A stretch of DNA of 64,000 bases from JAFNAG01 sp963721405. Lineage in GTDB: Bacteria > Acidobacteriota > UBA6911. The position numbers and the translations under genes are program-made. Location: contig CAVRJA010000003.1 in the NCBI GenBank assembly GCA_963721405.1, positions 434,001 through 498,000 of the forward strand, in the 5' to 3' direction. The notes under the pieces were generated by a model. It worked only from the letters and a program-made list of their open reading frames with translations, made no database searches and had not been told where the DNA came from. Positions within the stretch are counted from its first letter, which is position 1, and each line of letters opens with the position of its first letter. Shown here one piece after another: positions 16,350-26,900 of the stretch.

Positions 16350-16674
16350 AGCCGCCCTATGTCGGAGTGTAATTCCAGTTGATGAGGTACTCGCCTACCT
16401 CGCCGGGGATGCATACCTGCCGAAGCGCGCGGCGGCCAGGTACCTCGGGATGTCTCCCCGGAAGCTTGAGGGTCTCCGGGAAATCGAACGGTACCGGGTT
16501 GGCGGAATGCTCTACTTCAGGCGGTCGATCTTGGACAGGTATATGCAGGCGCACGCTGAAACCAAGGAAGTGAAGCCGGAGCCGGCCGGCGGTCTCCACG
16601 GACTGCTGCAGGCGGCAAAGAAGCGGGCTTTGGCCGAGGAAAAGAACACACAGTTCGGGGGTCATAAGGGATAA
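16339..16674 (+). CDS. Helix-turn-helix (AlpA/excisionase-like) protein
   Basis: A 111-residue protein with a MerR-like HTH_17 motif: Y-L-P-K-R-A-A-A-R-Y-L-G-M-S-P-R-K-L then Y-R-V-G-G-M-L-Y-F-R-R-S-I-L-D-R-Y-M, the form found in AlpA and excisionases. The GTG at 16339 overlaps the previous gene by 11 bases. In this position it could be an excision factor or a transcriptional activator of the packaging genes. Confidence 0.7.
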   Translation: MKPEAALCRSVIPVDEVLAYLAGDAYLPKRAAARYLGMSPRKLEGLREIERYRVGGMLYFRRSILDRYMQAHAETKEVKPEPAGGLHGLLQAAKKRALAEEKNTQFGGHKG

Positions 16675-16680
16675 GCGGCT

Positions 16681-17151
16681 ATGAAAGAACAGGATACCAA
16701 GCAGGACCAGACCTCGGGTGCGCCAGGGGAGCAGAAAGTGGCCGAAATCGTTCCCCTAAAGCCCAAAGGCAAGTTCGGAGCCGGCGGACCTCCCGGAAAC
16801 TTCAAGGGCCTCAAGCACCGTGCTTACTCTCCCCGCCTAACACCCGAGGAGGACCAAGAGCGCGCGCTATTCGAAAACGATTTGATCGCAGACCTGGGCG
16901 GCGAGGTGTCCACGGCTCAGCGTGCGCTTATTCAGCGCGCCTCGTGGCTTGAGATCCGTCTGAGGCGCTGTGAGCGGGCCGACAAGAAAAGGCTCCGAAT
17001 CGCAGATGAGCACATTTTGAGCTGGATCGGTGCACAACGCTTGCTGCTCCAGGCTGTCGGCTTGGAGCGGAAACTAAAACCGGGGCCCAACCTTCAGGAC
17101 TACCTCGCGCAAAAGGAACAACACGAGGCGAAGCAGGAGAACGTCCAATAA
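16681..17151 (+). CDS. Probable terminase small subunit
   Basis: A 156-residue protein. The call is contextual: it lies directly upstream of the large terminase gene with only a 200-bp gene between. It has a basic Gly-rich N-terminus (K-F-G-A-G-G-P-P-G-N-F-K-G) and a helical core (A-L-I-Q-R-A-S-W-L-E-I-R-L-R-R-C-E) like small terminases of tailed phages. The N-terminal ~25 residues are disordered in appearance. No catalytic motif is expected. Confidence 0.55.
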   Translation: MKEQDTKQDQTSGAPGEQKVAEIVPLKPKGKFGAGGPPGNFKGLKHRAYSPRLTPEEDQERALFENDLIADLGGEVSTAQRALIQRASWLEIRLRRCERADKKRLRIADEHILSWIGAQRLLLQAVGLERKLKPGPNLQDYLAQKEQHEAKQENVQ

Positions 17152-17351
17152 TGAACCAGCAACCCACACTTTTCAGTCACCGCCCGAACTTACACGCAGC
17201 CCTGATCCACCGACAGCGCAGCAGCCCGGAGGACTTCCGGGAGCGCGTCGCGGCTGTCTTGCGGGCATTCGCTCCCGCAGCTATTCGCCGGCCTTGTCGG
17301 CTTGACCTGGGCTTTGATGAGCAGGAGCACGCAGGCGGAGGCACGGCATGA
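17151..17351 (+). CDS. Small helical protein, paralogue of the 16146 gene
   Basis: A 66-residue protein whose ATG shares one base with the preceding TAA and whose TGA overlaps the terminase ATG. F-S-H-R at the start and E-R-V-A-A-V-L-R-A-F-A-P resemble the 67-residue protein at 16146. Function unknown. Tight coupling suggests a packaging-module accessory. Confidence 0.5.
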   Translation: MNQQPTLFSHRPNLHAALIHRQRSSPEDFRERVAAVLRAFAPAAIRRPCRLDLGFDEQEHAGGGTA

Positions 17352-19396
17352 GCTCCATCATCGAAGCCATGCGGGATCCGGCTCTCTTCGCCCCGTGGTT
17401 CCGCGGCAACAGCTGGTGTGCCTGGGTGTCATTCCTGGCAAGCCTGTTCGGGCTCCCGATGCAGGAGCAGGAAGCGCAAGTATTCCGAAAGCACACGGCA
17501 CGGTCCGGACTGCCGCAGAGGCCCGCGCGCGAAGCCTGGGTGATAGTAGGCAGGCGCGGCGGGAAAAGTCTCGTGGCCGCCCTGGTAGCCGTTTTCCTGG
17601 CCTGCTTTCGGGACTATGCCCAATATCTAGGCCCGGGTGAGGTGGCAACGATCATGGTCATCGCGGCCGACCGCAAGCAGGCGCGCGTGGTGATGCGATA
17701 CATCGCCGGCTTCCTCGAAGGCATCCCGATGCTTCGGGGAATGCTCGTCAATCAGACCAAGGAACAGCTCGAACTCAGCAACCGCGTCGTGATCGAGGTT
17801 CACAGCTGCAATTTCCGGGCGGTCCGGGGCTACACGATCGCCGCGGCGATCTGCGACGAAGTTGCATTCTGGCGCTCGGACGAATCCGCCAACCCGGATA
17901 GCGAAGTGCTCGCGGCGCTGAGGCCGGCCTTGAGCACGATTCCCGGTTCCCTGCTCATGTGCATATCGAGCCCCTACGCCAGGCGTGGCGCCTTATGGGA
18001 GGCCTACCAGAAGCATTACGGTATCGATGACGATCCCATTCTCGTCTGGCAGGGCGACACCCTGAGCATGAATCCGTCCATCGACCCGAGCGTAATTGAG
18101 CAGGCCTACGAAGAAGACGAATCCAACGCAGCCGCCGAATACGGCGCCGAGTTCCGCCGTGACATCGAGACGTTTGTATCCCGCGAAGCAGTGGAGGCCT
18201 GCCGGATCCCCGACCGGCTGGAGCTGCCGTTTGTGCCGGGCGTGCGATATGCCGGCTTCGTCGATCCTTCGGGTGGTTCGCAGGATTCCTTTACCCTGGG
18301 GATCGCACACGAAGAGAACGGCCGGGCAGTCCTGGATGTTGTCAGGGACCGCAAGCCGCCCTTCAGCCCGGAGCAGGTCGCGGCAGAGTATGCGGAGGTT
18401 CTGAAGTCCTACCACGTGTTTCAGGTCGACGGCGACCGGTATGCGGGCGAGTGGCCGCGCGAACAGTTCCGCAAGCATGGCGTGGAATACAAGACTTCCG
18501 AAGCCACGAAAAGCGACATTTACCGGGAACTACTCGCGCCGCTGAACTCAGGCAGGATCGAGCTTCTCGATCAGCCGCGCCTCATTGCGCAACTGTGCGG
18601 CCTCGAGCGGAGGACCTCCAGGGGCGGAAAGGATTCCATCGATCACCCGCCGAATTCTCACGACGACCTGATCAACGCCGCAGCCGGCGCGCTGACGAAA
18701 GCGCTCGGGAATGGGAATCAGGTGTTCCAGGAGTTGAATGAAAGCATTCACAACCTGGACCGGTTCGTAAACCCGGCGGATGAGCACAAGTGGGTGGAAT
18801 TCTGCGGGCGGCTCAAGAAACTCTCCGCAGTCTGTCACGAGACCACGACAACGGCTTTCCTCCAACTGGGCATTGACTTCGATGGAAACCTCTTTGCCCT
18901 TGAGGAGCACCATGGCGTCAATCAGCTCATCCGCGAAAACGCGCAGGCGGTCCGCAACCTGCTCGCTCGCTATGGGAAGCAGGGCCCGCCGCTGTTTCAT
19001 CCCGGATCCGAGGACGGACAGGGCGAGTCGGAAATACAGAGCATTCGGGATTCATACAGGCGCGAAGAGGTGAACACGTTTCTGGCTCGCAAGGCATCGG
19101 CTGGAGCCGGAATCGACCTTATCAAGGAGCATCTCCGGGTTGATCCAAGCCGCAAGCACTCATTCAATCCCGAAAAGGGATCGCCCCGGCTGTTCATATC
19201 CAGGCAGCAATGCCCGAATCTCTGGAAGGAGATGATGGGCCTCAGATTCGAAGGCGGCGACGGTCAAGCCGAGTACGTCGGCGCTGATCATGGCGTCACG
19301 AACCTGCGAAATATCCTGATGACCCGGCCGAAGCCGCCTGAACGGCCGGGCAGTCAAAGACCTGTGGCGCGCCAGACCTATGGCCCTTGGAGCTGA
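17348..19396 (+). CDS. terL: Terminase large subunit with an extra C-terminal nuclease-like domain
   Basis: A 682-residue DNA-packaging motor. ATPase domain: Walker A GRRGGKS at 68-74, Walker B A-A-I-C-D-E-V (D170, E171), and the coupling motif near C-I-S-S-P at 205-209. The RNase-H-like nuclease has D306 in F-V-D-P-S-G-G, D362 and the D439-D440 pair in N-S-H-D-D-L-I-N-A. Typical TerL proteins end near here. Residues ~490-660 then repeat the look of a second nuclease domain: L-G-I-D-F-D-G-N-L-F-A-L-E-E, P-R-L-F-I-S-R-Q-Q-C-P-N-L-W and A-D-H-G-V-T-N-L-R-N-I-L, but the central D-P acidic motif is replaced by H-P-G-S-E-D. This copy is probably inactive or regulatory. No portal gene follows. Confidence 0.88.
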   Translation: MSSIIEAMRDPALFAPWFRGNSWCAWVSFLASLFGLPMQEQEAQVFRKHTARSGLPQRPAREAWVIVGRRGGKSLVAALVAVFLACFRDYAQYLGPGEVATIMVIAADRKQARVVMRYIAGFLEGIPMLRGMLVNQTKEQLELSNRVVIEVHSCNFRAVRGYTIAAAICDEVAFWRSDESANPDSEVLAALRPALSTIPGSLLMCISSPYARRGALWEAYQKHYGIDDDPILVWQGDTLSMNPSIDPSVIEQAYEEDESNAAAEYGAEFRRDIETFVSREAVEACRIPDRLELPFVPGVRYAGFVDPSGGSQDSFTLGIAHEENGRAVLDVVRDRKPPFSPEQVAAEYAEVLKSYHVFQVDGDRYAGEWPREQFRKHGVEYKTSEATKSDIYRELLAPLNSGRIELLDQPRLIAQLCGLERRTSRGGKDSIDHPPNSHDDLINAAAGALTKALGNGNQVFQELNESIHNLDRFVNPADEHKWVEFCGRLKKLSAVCHETTTTAFLQLGIDFDGNLFALEEHHGVNQLIRENAQAVRNLLARYGKQGPPLFHPGSEDGQGESEIQSIRDSYRREEVNTFLARKASAGAGIDLIKEHLRVDPSRKHSFNPEKGSPRLFISRQQCPNLWKEMMGLRFEGGDGQAEYVGADHGVTNLRNILMTRPKPPERPGSQRPVARQTYGPWS

Positions 19397-19409
19397 AAGG
19401 AGGCTAGCA

Positions 19410-19679
19410 GTGTTTGAATCCCCTGGTTGCCTTCCCCCTGGACTCGATGACGACACGCTCAAGACGATCGCGTTGCTGATCTGCGATCCCGGGCTGTGGA
19501 AGCGGCATTGCTTCACGGAAGCAGAGTTCGCGGAGTTCAGCCGGATCATTTCCCATTGCCTCCAGGCTGTGGAGCGGGTCGCCGGCTGCGAGTGGATGAT
19601 TGATCCGCTGGTCGACATACAGAAAAGCGTTGAGGCCAATCAGATGTTCAACCTAATTTTACGAGGGGTATTCCTATGA
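19410..19679 (+). CDS. Small protein after terL, function unknown
   Basis: An 89-residue protein starting at GTG 19410, preferred over ATG 19380 because AAAGGAGG at 19395-19401 is ideally spaced. It is helical, has three or four Cys, and ends in an ATGA overlap with the 438-residue gene. In tailed phages this slot carries portal or adaptor genes, but the protein is far too short for a portal. Confidence 0.55.
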   Translation: MFESPGCLPPGLDDDTLKTIALLICDPGLWKRHCFTEAEFAEFSRIISHCLQAVERVAGCEWMIDPLVDIQKSVEANQMFNLILRGVFL

Positions 19680-20992
19680 TCGATCCGTCGATAGCATTAC
19701 AAGTCAAATCGCCACAGTTTGAAAATCCGCTCGAAGTCTACGCGCGAGGGATGAGCCTGAAGAACATCATGCGGCAGGGGCAGATGCAGGATCTGCAATT
19801 GCAGGAGGCGCGGGAGCAGCAGGCCGACCAGGAGCGGATCCGCAAGGCCTACATGGACTCGTCCGGGGATCTCAACGATTTCATGGCAAAGGCCAGGCAA
19901 TACGGCGCCTCCCCGGATGCCGTTCTCAAAGTGCAGCAGGGCATCCTGACGCAGAAAGAGGCCCTCCTGAAAATGGGGAAGGAGGAGCGAGAAGAGCATC
20001 TGGCCAAGGCCGATCAGATCCGGGCGATGCTGATCCCAATTGACGAGGAGAAGGACGACACCCGGGCGGCCCAGATGTTCGCGCAGACGTATATCGCGGC
20101 AGAGAAACAAGGCCTGGTGGACGACCAGAGCAAGCAATTGCTGCGGCAGCTGATGCCCCAGGGATTCACCCGGGACGGGTTGCGGCTCCTGAAAAGCAGC
20201 CTGACAACCGGGACGCAGTTGCTCAAGGAGGCCAACGAGGCCGACAAGACGACGGCGAATCTCATGCGGGCGAACATAGCGCAACAGCGGGCAGACTCCT
20301 ATGAACGGAACATCGAAGCCCTGATAAATTACAGGCCCGAACAGATCAAGATCAGGCGTGAATTCCTGGCGGCCCAGATCGAGCGGGATGAAAACCTCGA
20401 CGAATACCGGCGCGACGCCCTGCGCCAACAGCTTGAAATAGTGGACAGACAGATTGCGGGAGCGCGGGAGCGGCAGGAGCGGGCCGGCGAGCAAGCCATG
20501 GAGCGGACCAGGTACACCCAAGGGGAAATCAGCGCGCGCAGCAGCCGTGTTCAGGACGCCATCACCCAGCGCCAGATGCAGAAAGGCCAGACCGGACCGC
20601 AGGCGCTCAGGATCACCGAGGCCGCGATTCGCGTGGCTTCCAAACTTCCGGGGTTTGGGGACCTGAGCGAAGAGGACCAAATCTCGGCCATCAATACGCT
20701 GATTGATTCCGGCATCGGCAACGTCCAGCCAGTAGTGACGCCCGGGGAGCATAGAGGACCATTGCAGAAAGTGGGCGATGCCTTGGGCGTCACGGAAGCG
20801 CCGTCGAGAACGATCGTGAAGCCCGGTGCGCCGATTGCCCCTTCTGCCGGACGCGGAACCGCGCCGCCGCAGCCGCAGCAGAAAGTGACAACCAGGGCGA
20901 AAGTGCAGGAGTACGCGACCGCAAACGGCATTGACTATGCCACGGCGGAGGCGGCATTCAAGGCGAAGGGCTACACGATAGTGGAGCGATGA
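19676..20992 (+). CDS. Phage-type coiled-coil protein, possible internal virion/ejection protein
   Basis: A 438-residue protein. The start MIDPSIALQVKSPQFENPLE, followed by a long Gln/Glu/Arg-rich coiled coil (residues ~25-310), resembles podoviral proteins encoded just before giant internal virion proteins. A Pro/Ala-rich linker (residues ~370-405) leads to a small C-terminal helical domain with A-T-A-N-G-I-D-Y-A-T-A-E-A-A-F-K-A-K-G-Y, an LSR2-like or peptidoglycan-hydrolase-linker-like unit. I infer a DNA-ejection or scaffold role. No enzymatic motif is visible. Confidence 0.5.
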   Translation: MIDPSIALQVKSPQFENPLEVYARGMSLKNIMRQGQMQDLQLQEAREQQADQERIRKAYMDSSGDLNDFMAKARQYGASPDAVLKVQQGILTQKEALLKMGKEEREEHLAKADQIRAMLIPIDEEKDDTRAAQMFAQTYIAAEKQGLVDDQSKQLLRQLMPQGFTRDGLRLLKSSLTTGTQLLKEANEADKTTANLMRANIAQQRADSYERNIEALINYRPEQIKIRREFLAAQIERDENLDEYRRDALRQQLEIVDRQIAGARERQERAGEQAMERTRYTQGEISARSSRVQDAITQRQMQKGQTGPQALRITEAAIRVASKLPGFGDLSEEDQISAINTLIDSGIGNVQPVVTPGEHRGPLQKVGDALGVTEAPSRTIVKPGAPIAPSAGRGTAPPQPQQKVTTRAKVQEYATANGIDYATAEAAFKAKGYTIVER

Positions 20993-20993
20993 C

Positions 20994-23900
20994 ATGGCAA
21001 CGCAAAGACCGATCCTTCCCGACCCGGATGCGTGGCTGGCAGCGCAAGCCGGCCAGGTTCTACCCGACCCCGACGAATGGCTCAGGCTTCAGTCTGCTCA
21101 AAGCCTGCCTGATCCGGATGAGTGGCTCGCAAAGCAGAAGCCTGCAGCGCCGAAGCCGCAGCAGCCCCAAACCCTCTGGCAAAGAGTCAAAGGAGCGCTC
21201 TTCAGCCCCGAGCCCTCAGGCCTTGCGGTCGAATCCGGTCGGATGACGAAAGAGGAAGCGAAGGCGCGGGGATACTCGGGACTCTGGCAGCCGATCATTC
21301 CCTTCAGCAAACTCACCGAGCCGTCATTCAGGGCGGCGCAGGCCGGGACGCTCGAAGTCCCTCCCGCCTCCTCGATGGGCCTGGCCGTGCAGAGCGGGCA
21401 GATGACGCCCGAAGAGGCGGCGAAACGGGGCGCGTATGTGGCGCACGGCATTGCCAAAGCAGTCGAGGGAATGACGACGCCGGGTAGTCTCGCGCTCATC
21501 GGGGCGATCGGGCCGCTTACTTCGCCGGGGCTTGAGTTTTTCGGTTTCCTCAATAGCATCGGCCTCGGACTCGACGCGGCGAAAAACGCTTACCAGGGCT
21601 GGCAGGCCGCAAGAGAAGCGGAGAAGCGGGGCGACGCCGCCGAAGCCGTAGCGGGCAAGACCCAGGCCGTTGCTGATGTATTCATGGCGCTCGGATTCGG
21701 CTCTCATGCGGCAACGGGCGCATGGGCGAAAGGGAAAGCTTACAAGGGCAGGATCCAGAGACTCAGGGACGGGCTGAACAACTCGAATCTGGACGCCGAT
21801 TCGCTGAGTTACATCCAGGATTACATTGCCAAATCGAAGGAGATCGAGCCGGCCGACAGGCGGCAACTGCTGGCCGTAGCTGAAGACAAGGCGACGAAGA
21901 TCGCCGAAAAGGCCCCGCTGGTTGTCACCCCGCCGCCGGTCAAGCCAGAGGCCGTACAGTCTGGAACCCTGGCAACCGGCCCGTTCCCGGGTCCACAGCA
22001 AACCATCCGCGCGCAGGTAGGCGCTCCAATGCAGCAGCCTCTTGGCGCGCCTCCAGCGACTCCCGGCACGCAGCCGCCAGGGTTCAACCTACCAAGCCAG
22101 GCAGGCCAGCGGGTCACTCCGAAGGCTCAACCTCCGAACCTCCCGGGCGTGCAGATGCCTCGGGCGACATTCGACCCAACCGGCCCGATGCTCGATATCC
22201 AGCGCCGCACGATATTCGCCATTGCGAACGACAGGGCGATTCCGAAAGACACCGTGGAGTTGATCGCGGGGAAAAGTATCAGGCAGCTCAATGCGGGTGA
22301 AGCCCGGGCGCTCATGACGCATTTGAAAAACCTGACGCCCGCAGAGATCCAGGGATTGAAACCTGTGGCCGAAACGCCGTTGCTCGACAAGGCCAGCGGC
22401 GACCTTCTGAATCAGGTCATTGCGCAGACTGAGGCAAAACCGCCGCAAGCAACACCAGAGATTCTAAAACAACCGGCAACCGAACCCCCACGATCATCGG
22501 TTCGGTTCCCTATGTCGTCAACCCCTGAAGCCACGCCCGTCGAAACCATCCTCGTGCGCCCCACGCGCAAGGCCCCGAAGTTCGATCCCGGCAAGAGCCT
22601 GGTCAATGCGATCAGATCCTTGGGCGGCATCGACCCGGATAGAATCCGCAAGGCCGGACTCTGGACGGACTGGACGGAGCGGGTACCGGCTGGAATCCGG
22701 CTGATGGTTCAAAAGAAGGGCGCGACCCACGGCCTCGATACGCTCGGCGGAGAGCTCGGCAACCTCGGATACCAGGGGTACGACCTGCCCGACACTCTCA
22801 TGGAGGCGCTGGCCGATCCCAAAAAGGCCAGGAGAGGACTGGCGGAAATAGCCGAATCATCGGAACTGGAGCAGGCAAAGGCGAAAATCCTGGAGCTTGA
22901 GAACAGGCTGAGCGAGACGGACTTCAACCCGGAAGAACTCAAGGCAGGAGGCGAGGAAGGGAAAGCGCCTATCAGGGAGCCGGGAGAGGAAGGGTTTGCC
23001 CGCATCCGCGATAGGGAGCGTAAAACGCCTTTAGCCCGCAGTCTTATGCGGGTGGGCATTCCCTCCGATCTCGAGAGCCTTCGCGGTTCTGGCTGGATGC
23101 TGCCCGATGGCACGGTCGTTGAAGTCTATGATCATTTACCTGCTCTTGATGAAGCCTCCGCCCGTGCTTCTGGAGGACCAGAAAGTTATTCTCCATCAAG
23201 ACCACCATGGAAGAAATATCATGAGATAACCAAAGACGAAAACCTCCTCAGAATGGGCAAGTACGGCAAGGGTTTCTTTGTCGATTTCTACGGCAAGCCC
23301 ACCGAGGCGCAGCGGGCGGCTATCAACAGGTACGCCTGGGGCAATCAGGACGCAGACATCTACTGGACCGATCAATCTCCGACTGCGACTGAGAAAGAAG
23401 GTTACGGTTACGCCAGTCTGAGAGCCAGACTTGCGCAGCAACCAGAACCGGAGTTGGCCGGCCAGGAGGGCTTTGCCCGATACCGTGATGACCAGACCAA
23501 AGAGATGTTCCCGGGGGAGTTTTCCCTTACCGGTGGAGTCGCAAGGCGTCCGGAACTGCCCGAGCAGAAGGCGGCCGCCGGTGCGCCTCCGGCAGAGAGG
23601 CCGCAGCAGTTGGGCATGGGAGCCGGACCGCTGTTTGAGAGGGCGGCAGAGAAAAGGCCGCGGGAGGCCACGCCGGTCGAGCCGAAGACAAGAGAACCCT
23701 GGGAATTGACGCAAGAGGAGTATGCAGAATCAAAGGGCGCGCTGAAATCCTGGGATGACCTGCGCGAAGAGGCCGGCCAGACCGGCGGCAAAATCAAACT
23801 GACCTATCCTCTCGATACAAGTTTTGGCAAGCCGGGAGATCCGATAACTCTGAGCTTTGAGCAGGCCGGAGCCTATGGCAAGCCTACGGTCACGAATGAA

Positions 23901-26900
23901 CGCACCGGAAAATCGATCCAAGTCGGCTTCAACATGCTTCCCTACCAGCTGTTGACGCTGGATCATCAGGCCCTTGTGAAACGAGCGCTGGCAGAGGGGA
24001 AAGCGGTCCCCGAACCTGTCCTGAAGAACTATCCCAAGCTCACCGAGAAGCTGCCGGCAGAAACAGAAGCGAGTCGCACCGCACTCGAGCCTTCCGAACA
24101 GCTCGCAAAACTCGAAAGCTCACGGCCGTCGAGAACCGCCGGTCCCTACACCGAATCAGACCTCTCCCGTTTCAATAGTTTCACGAACTATCCGACGACT
24201 CTCGAAAAGGCGAATGCTGAATTTCGCACCCTGTCCGAGGGATACCGCCAGACCGCGATCGAGCAGCTGAAGCGATGGGGCATCGACGAGATTCCCGAGG
24301 ATGTTGAGCGGGCGCTTTCCGCGGTCAATCATGCGTCGGTAAATCTCAATCGGGAATTTGCTCGCGCTAAGGAGATCGCCCCGGGGGCCTACATCGTAGG
24401 GCCTTCGAACTATCTGAAGCACGCACGGCCTGAAAAGGCGCGTGCAATCGAGGCGAGAGCGGTCGAAGCATACGACGCCTCGAAGGAGTATCTGAGCAAG
24501 GCTATCCATCGGCACAGTCCCAACGCGGCCATCTCTTCGGACAAGGCAAACGCGCCGGACCTGCTGCAAGACAAGATTGCCAAGGCTGAGAAATTGCAGG
24601 AGACGATGCGGCAGGCTAACGCGATCGTCAGAAAGAAGGGGCTGACCGACGAGCAGAAGATTGAACAGATCGCAGCCCTCGGGATGAGCAGGGCCGCAGC
24701 CGCCGAAGTGCTTAAACCGGACTTCGCCGGGCGTGTCGGCTTTGCGGATTACCAGCTGCAAAACAACCTCGCCAACATCAAGCGCATGAAAGAGCGGGTT
24801 TCTAGCATCGAGCAGACCCGGGCGAAGCCAACCGCGGAGACGGAGTTTGACGGCGGCAGGATCGTGGATAACGCCGAAGACAACCGGATTCAGCTCTTCT
24901 TTGACAGCAAACCCGATCTGGTGATGATTGCGAGGCTGAAAGACCGGGGCTTCAAGTGGGCGCCATCCGTAGGAGCGTGGCAGAGGCAGAGGACGGCCAA
25001 CGCCCGATACGCGACGGTCAATGTCTTGGGTAAGAGACTGCCGCAGGAAGAAGCCGGGCGCTTCCTGGGGACTCGCGGGACCGCACCAGAGGAACCGGTC
25101 GCCGCAACTCCAGAACCATCCGCGCTCCCCGAACCCTTCAGGCAAGCCGTGGAAAAGGCTGCGCCTGTGGAACCCGAAGAGGTCGAAGGCAAGATCTACC
25201 AGCTACCGGAAGAAGTCGCTGGACCTCTCGCGAAGGTTCTCGGAAGGACGCAGGCGGCGAAAGAACCCTGGCAGATGACGCTCGATGAATGGAACCGCGA
25301 GTGGCAAAAAACAGAAATAAACTACTCAGGGACCGGTGGCCAGGGCGCAGGAATGGGTCGCGCTACTTCAGCGAAAGGGGCCGAGAAGGCGTTCGAGGAT
25401 TTGAGGGCCAAAATAGATTGGCTCAAGATGAACTTGCGTGATGTAGAAGGAGTGCCAGCGCGTCATTATCAGGTAGTCAAGGAAGCACTACGCCAAGGAA
25501 AGCCGGTCCCGAAAGAAATCCTGGCCGAATACCCAGAACTGACAAAGCCCCGCCCCGTCTCCGAAGTCGCCGGCCAGTTCGCCCAGGCCGAAGTCGACCG
25601 CCGCGCCGCGATCATCAACGAGACGATCAACCGTGTAGTCAACGGCAAGGGCGACTGGAACGAGAAGCGGAAGCAGCTCGGCCTCGAGGAGTTTGCGCGG
25701 CCCGGCATGGAGGACGTTCCAATCAGCAAGCCGGAACTGATAATGGTCCGCAACCGGGCGATGGCCGAGACGGAGCAGTTGACGGGGTTGAAGGCGAGCG
25801 ATGCAGCTAAGCGTGCACCGACCGCGAGCAAGGGGAGGAGCCTGTTCGGCGATGATGAGGGATTCGCACAGTTCCGCGAAAGCCGGCTGATTGACGACGA
25901 TCCGCAGCTGAAACAGATCCTCGACCGCCTGAAGCGGGCCGAACAGAACGCTTTCCGCGCACCCCTCGACATGCTGCCGCGGTTTGGAGAAGAGGACGTG
26001 CCCGGCGCCGTTAGGCATCGGGTCAGCTGGATCCGATCGGCGGATCAGGCTCTCGCCCGATATCCGGAGACAGCGCCTGTCGCCAGGGAGATCAAGCACG
26101 CCGCACGACGCAAGAAAAGCGCCATGCAGCACTTCGACGACCTGGCAAATCAGATTGTCAAAGAATCCAGGATCAAGAGAGGGTCCGAAGAGGACCGGAT
26201 GGTGAAGGACCTCCTGGACGAGGCCTACACGCACCTGACGCCGGAGAAACTGCGCGAGAGTGCAGCCTACCGGGGCGACAAGGAAGCGGCAATCAAGGCC
26301 GCCGAGCGGTTCCGAAACGAGATCTTCGATCCGATCATCAGCCAGATCCGCAGCGACTCGGAACTCATCGAGATCATCGGCAAGAAGGGGTACATCCGCG
26401 GGTACTTCCCTCACTTCATGGACGCGATGAAAGCAAAGTACGGAAAGGAATACCTCGGCATGGCGCGGGCCCTCCTGCCTGAAAGATTCGTCTCCGCGTT
26501 CCTGAAAGAGCGCGAGGCTGAAGCCTGGGCGAACAACGTGAGCATCTATGACGTGGTCCCCGGCTACATCAACTCGACGATGAAGACCATTCACGACATT
26601 CCGGCCTACAACCGGGCAAATGCCGTCATCAAGGCGCTTCCGGACGGCCCGGCGAAGGACTTTGCCCAATGGTACGCCGACAATTACATGGGCCAGCCGG
26701 TTGCGAAAGAGGGGCTGCTTGTCCGGAACGAGCGTTATCAGAAATTCAGTCGATGGCTGGCGAACCGCTACTACGATAACCTGATCGGCCTGAACGCCAC
26801 CACCTGGGCTGTCAACCTCGGCCAGACCATTACCAACACCTTCCCGGAGCTGGGGGCAAAGTACACGGCCAAAGGAATCAAAGCCCTGTTCACCGAGGAA

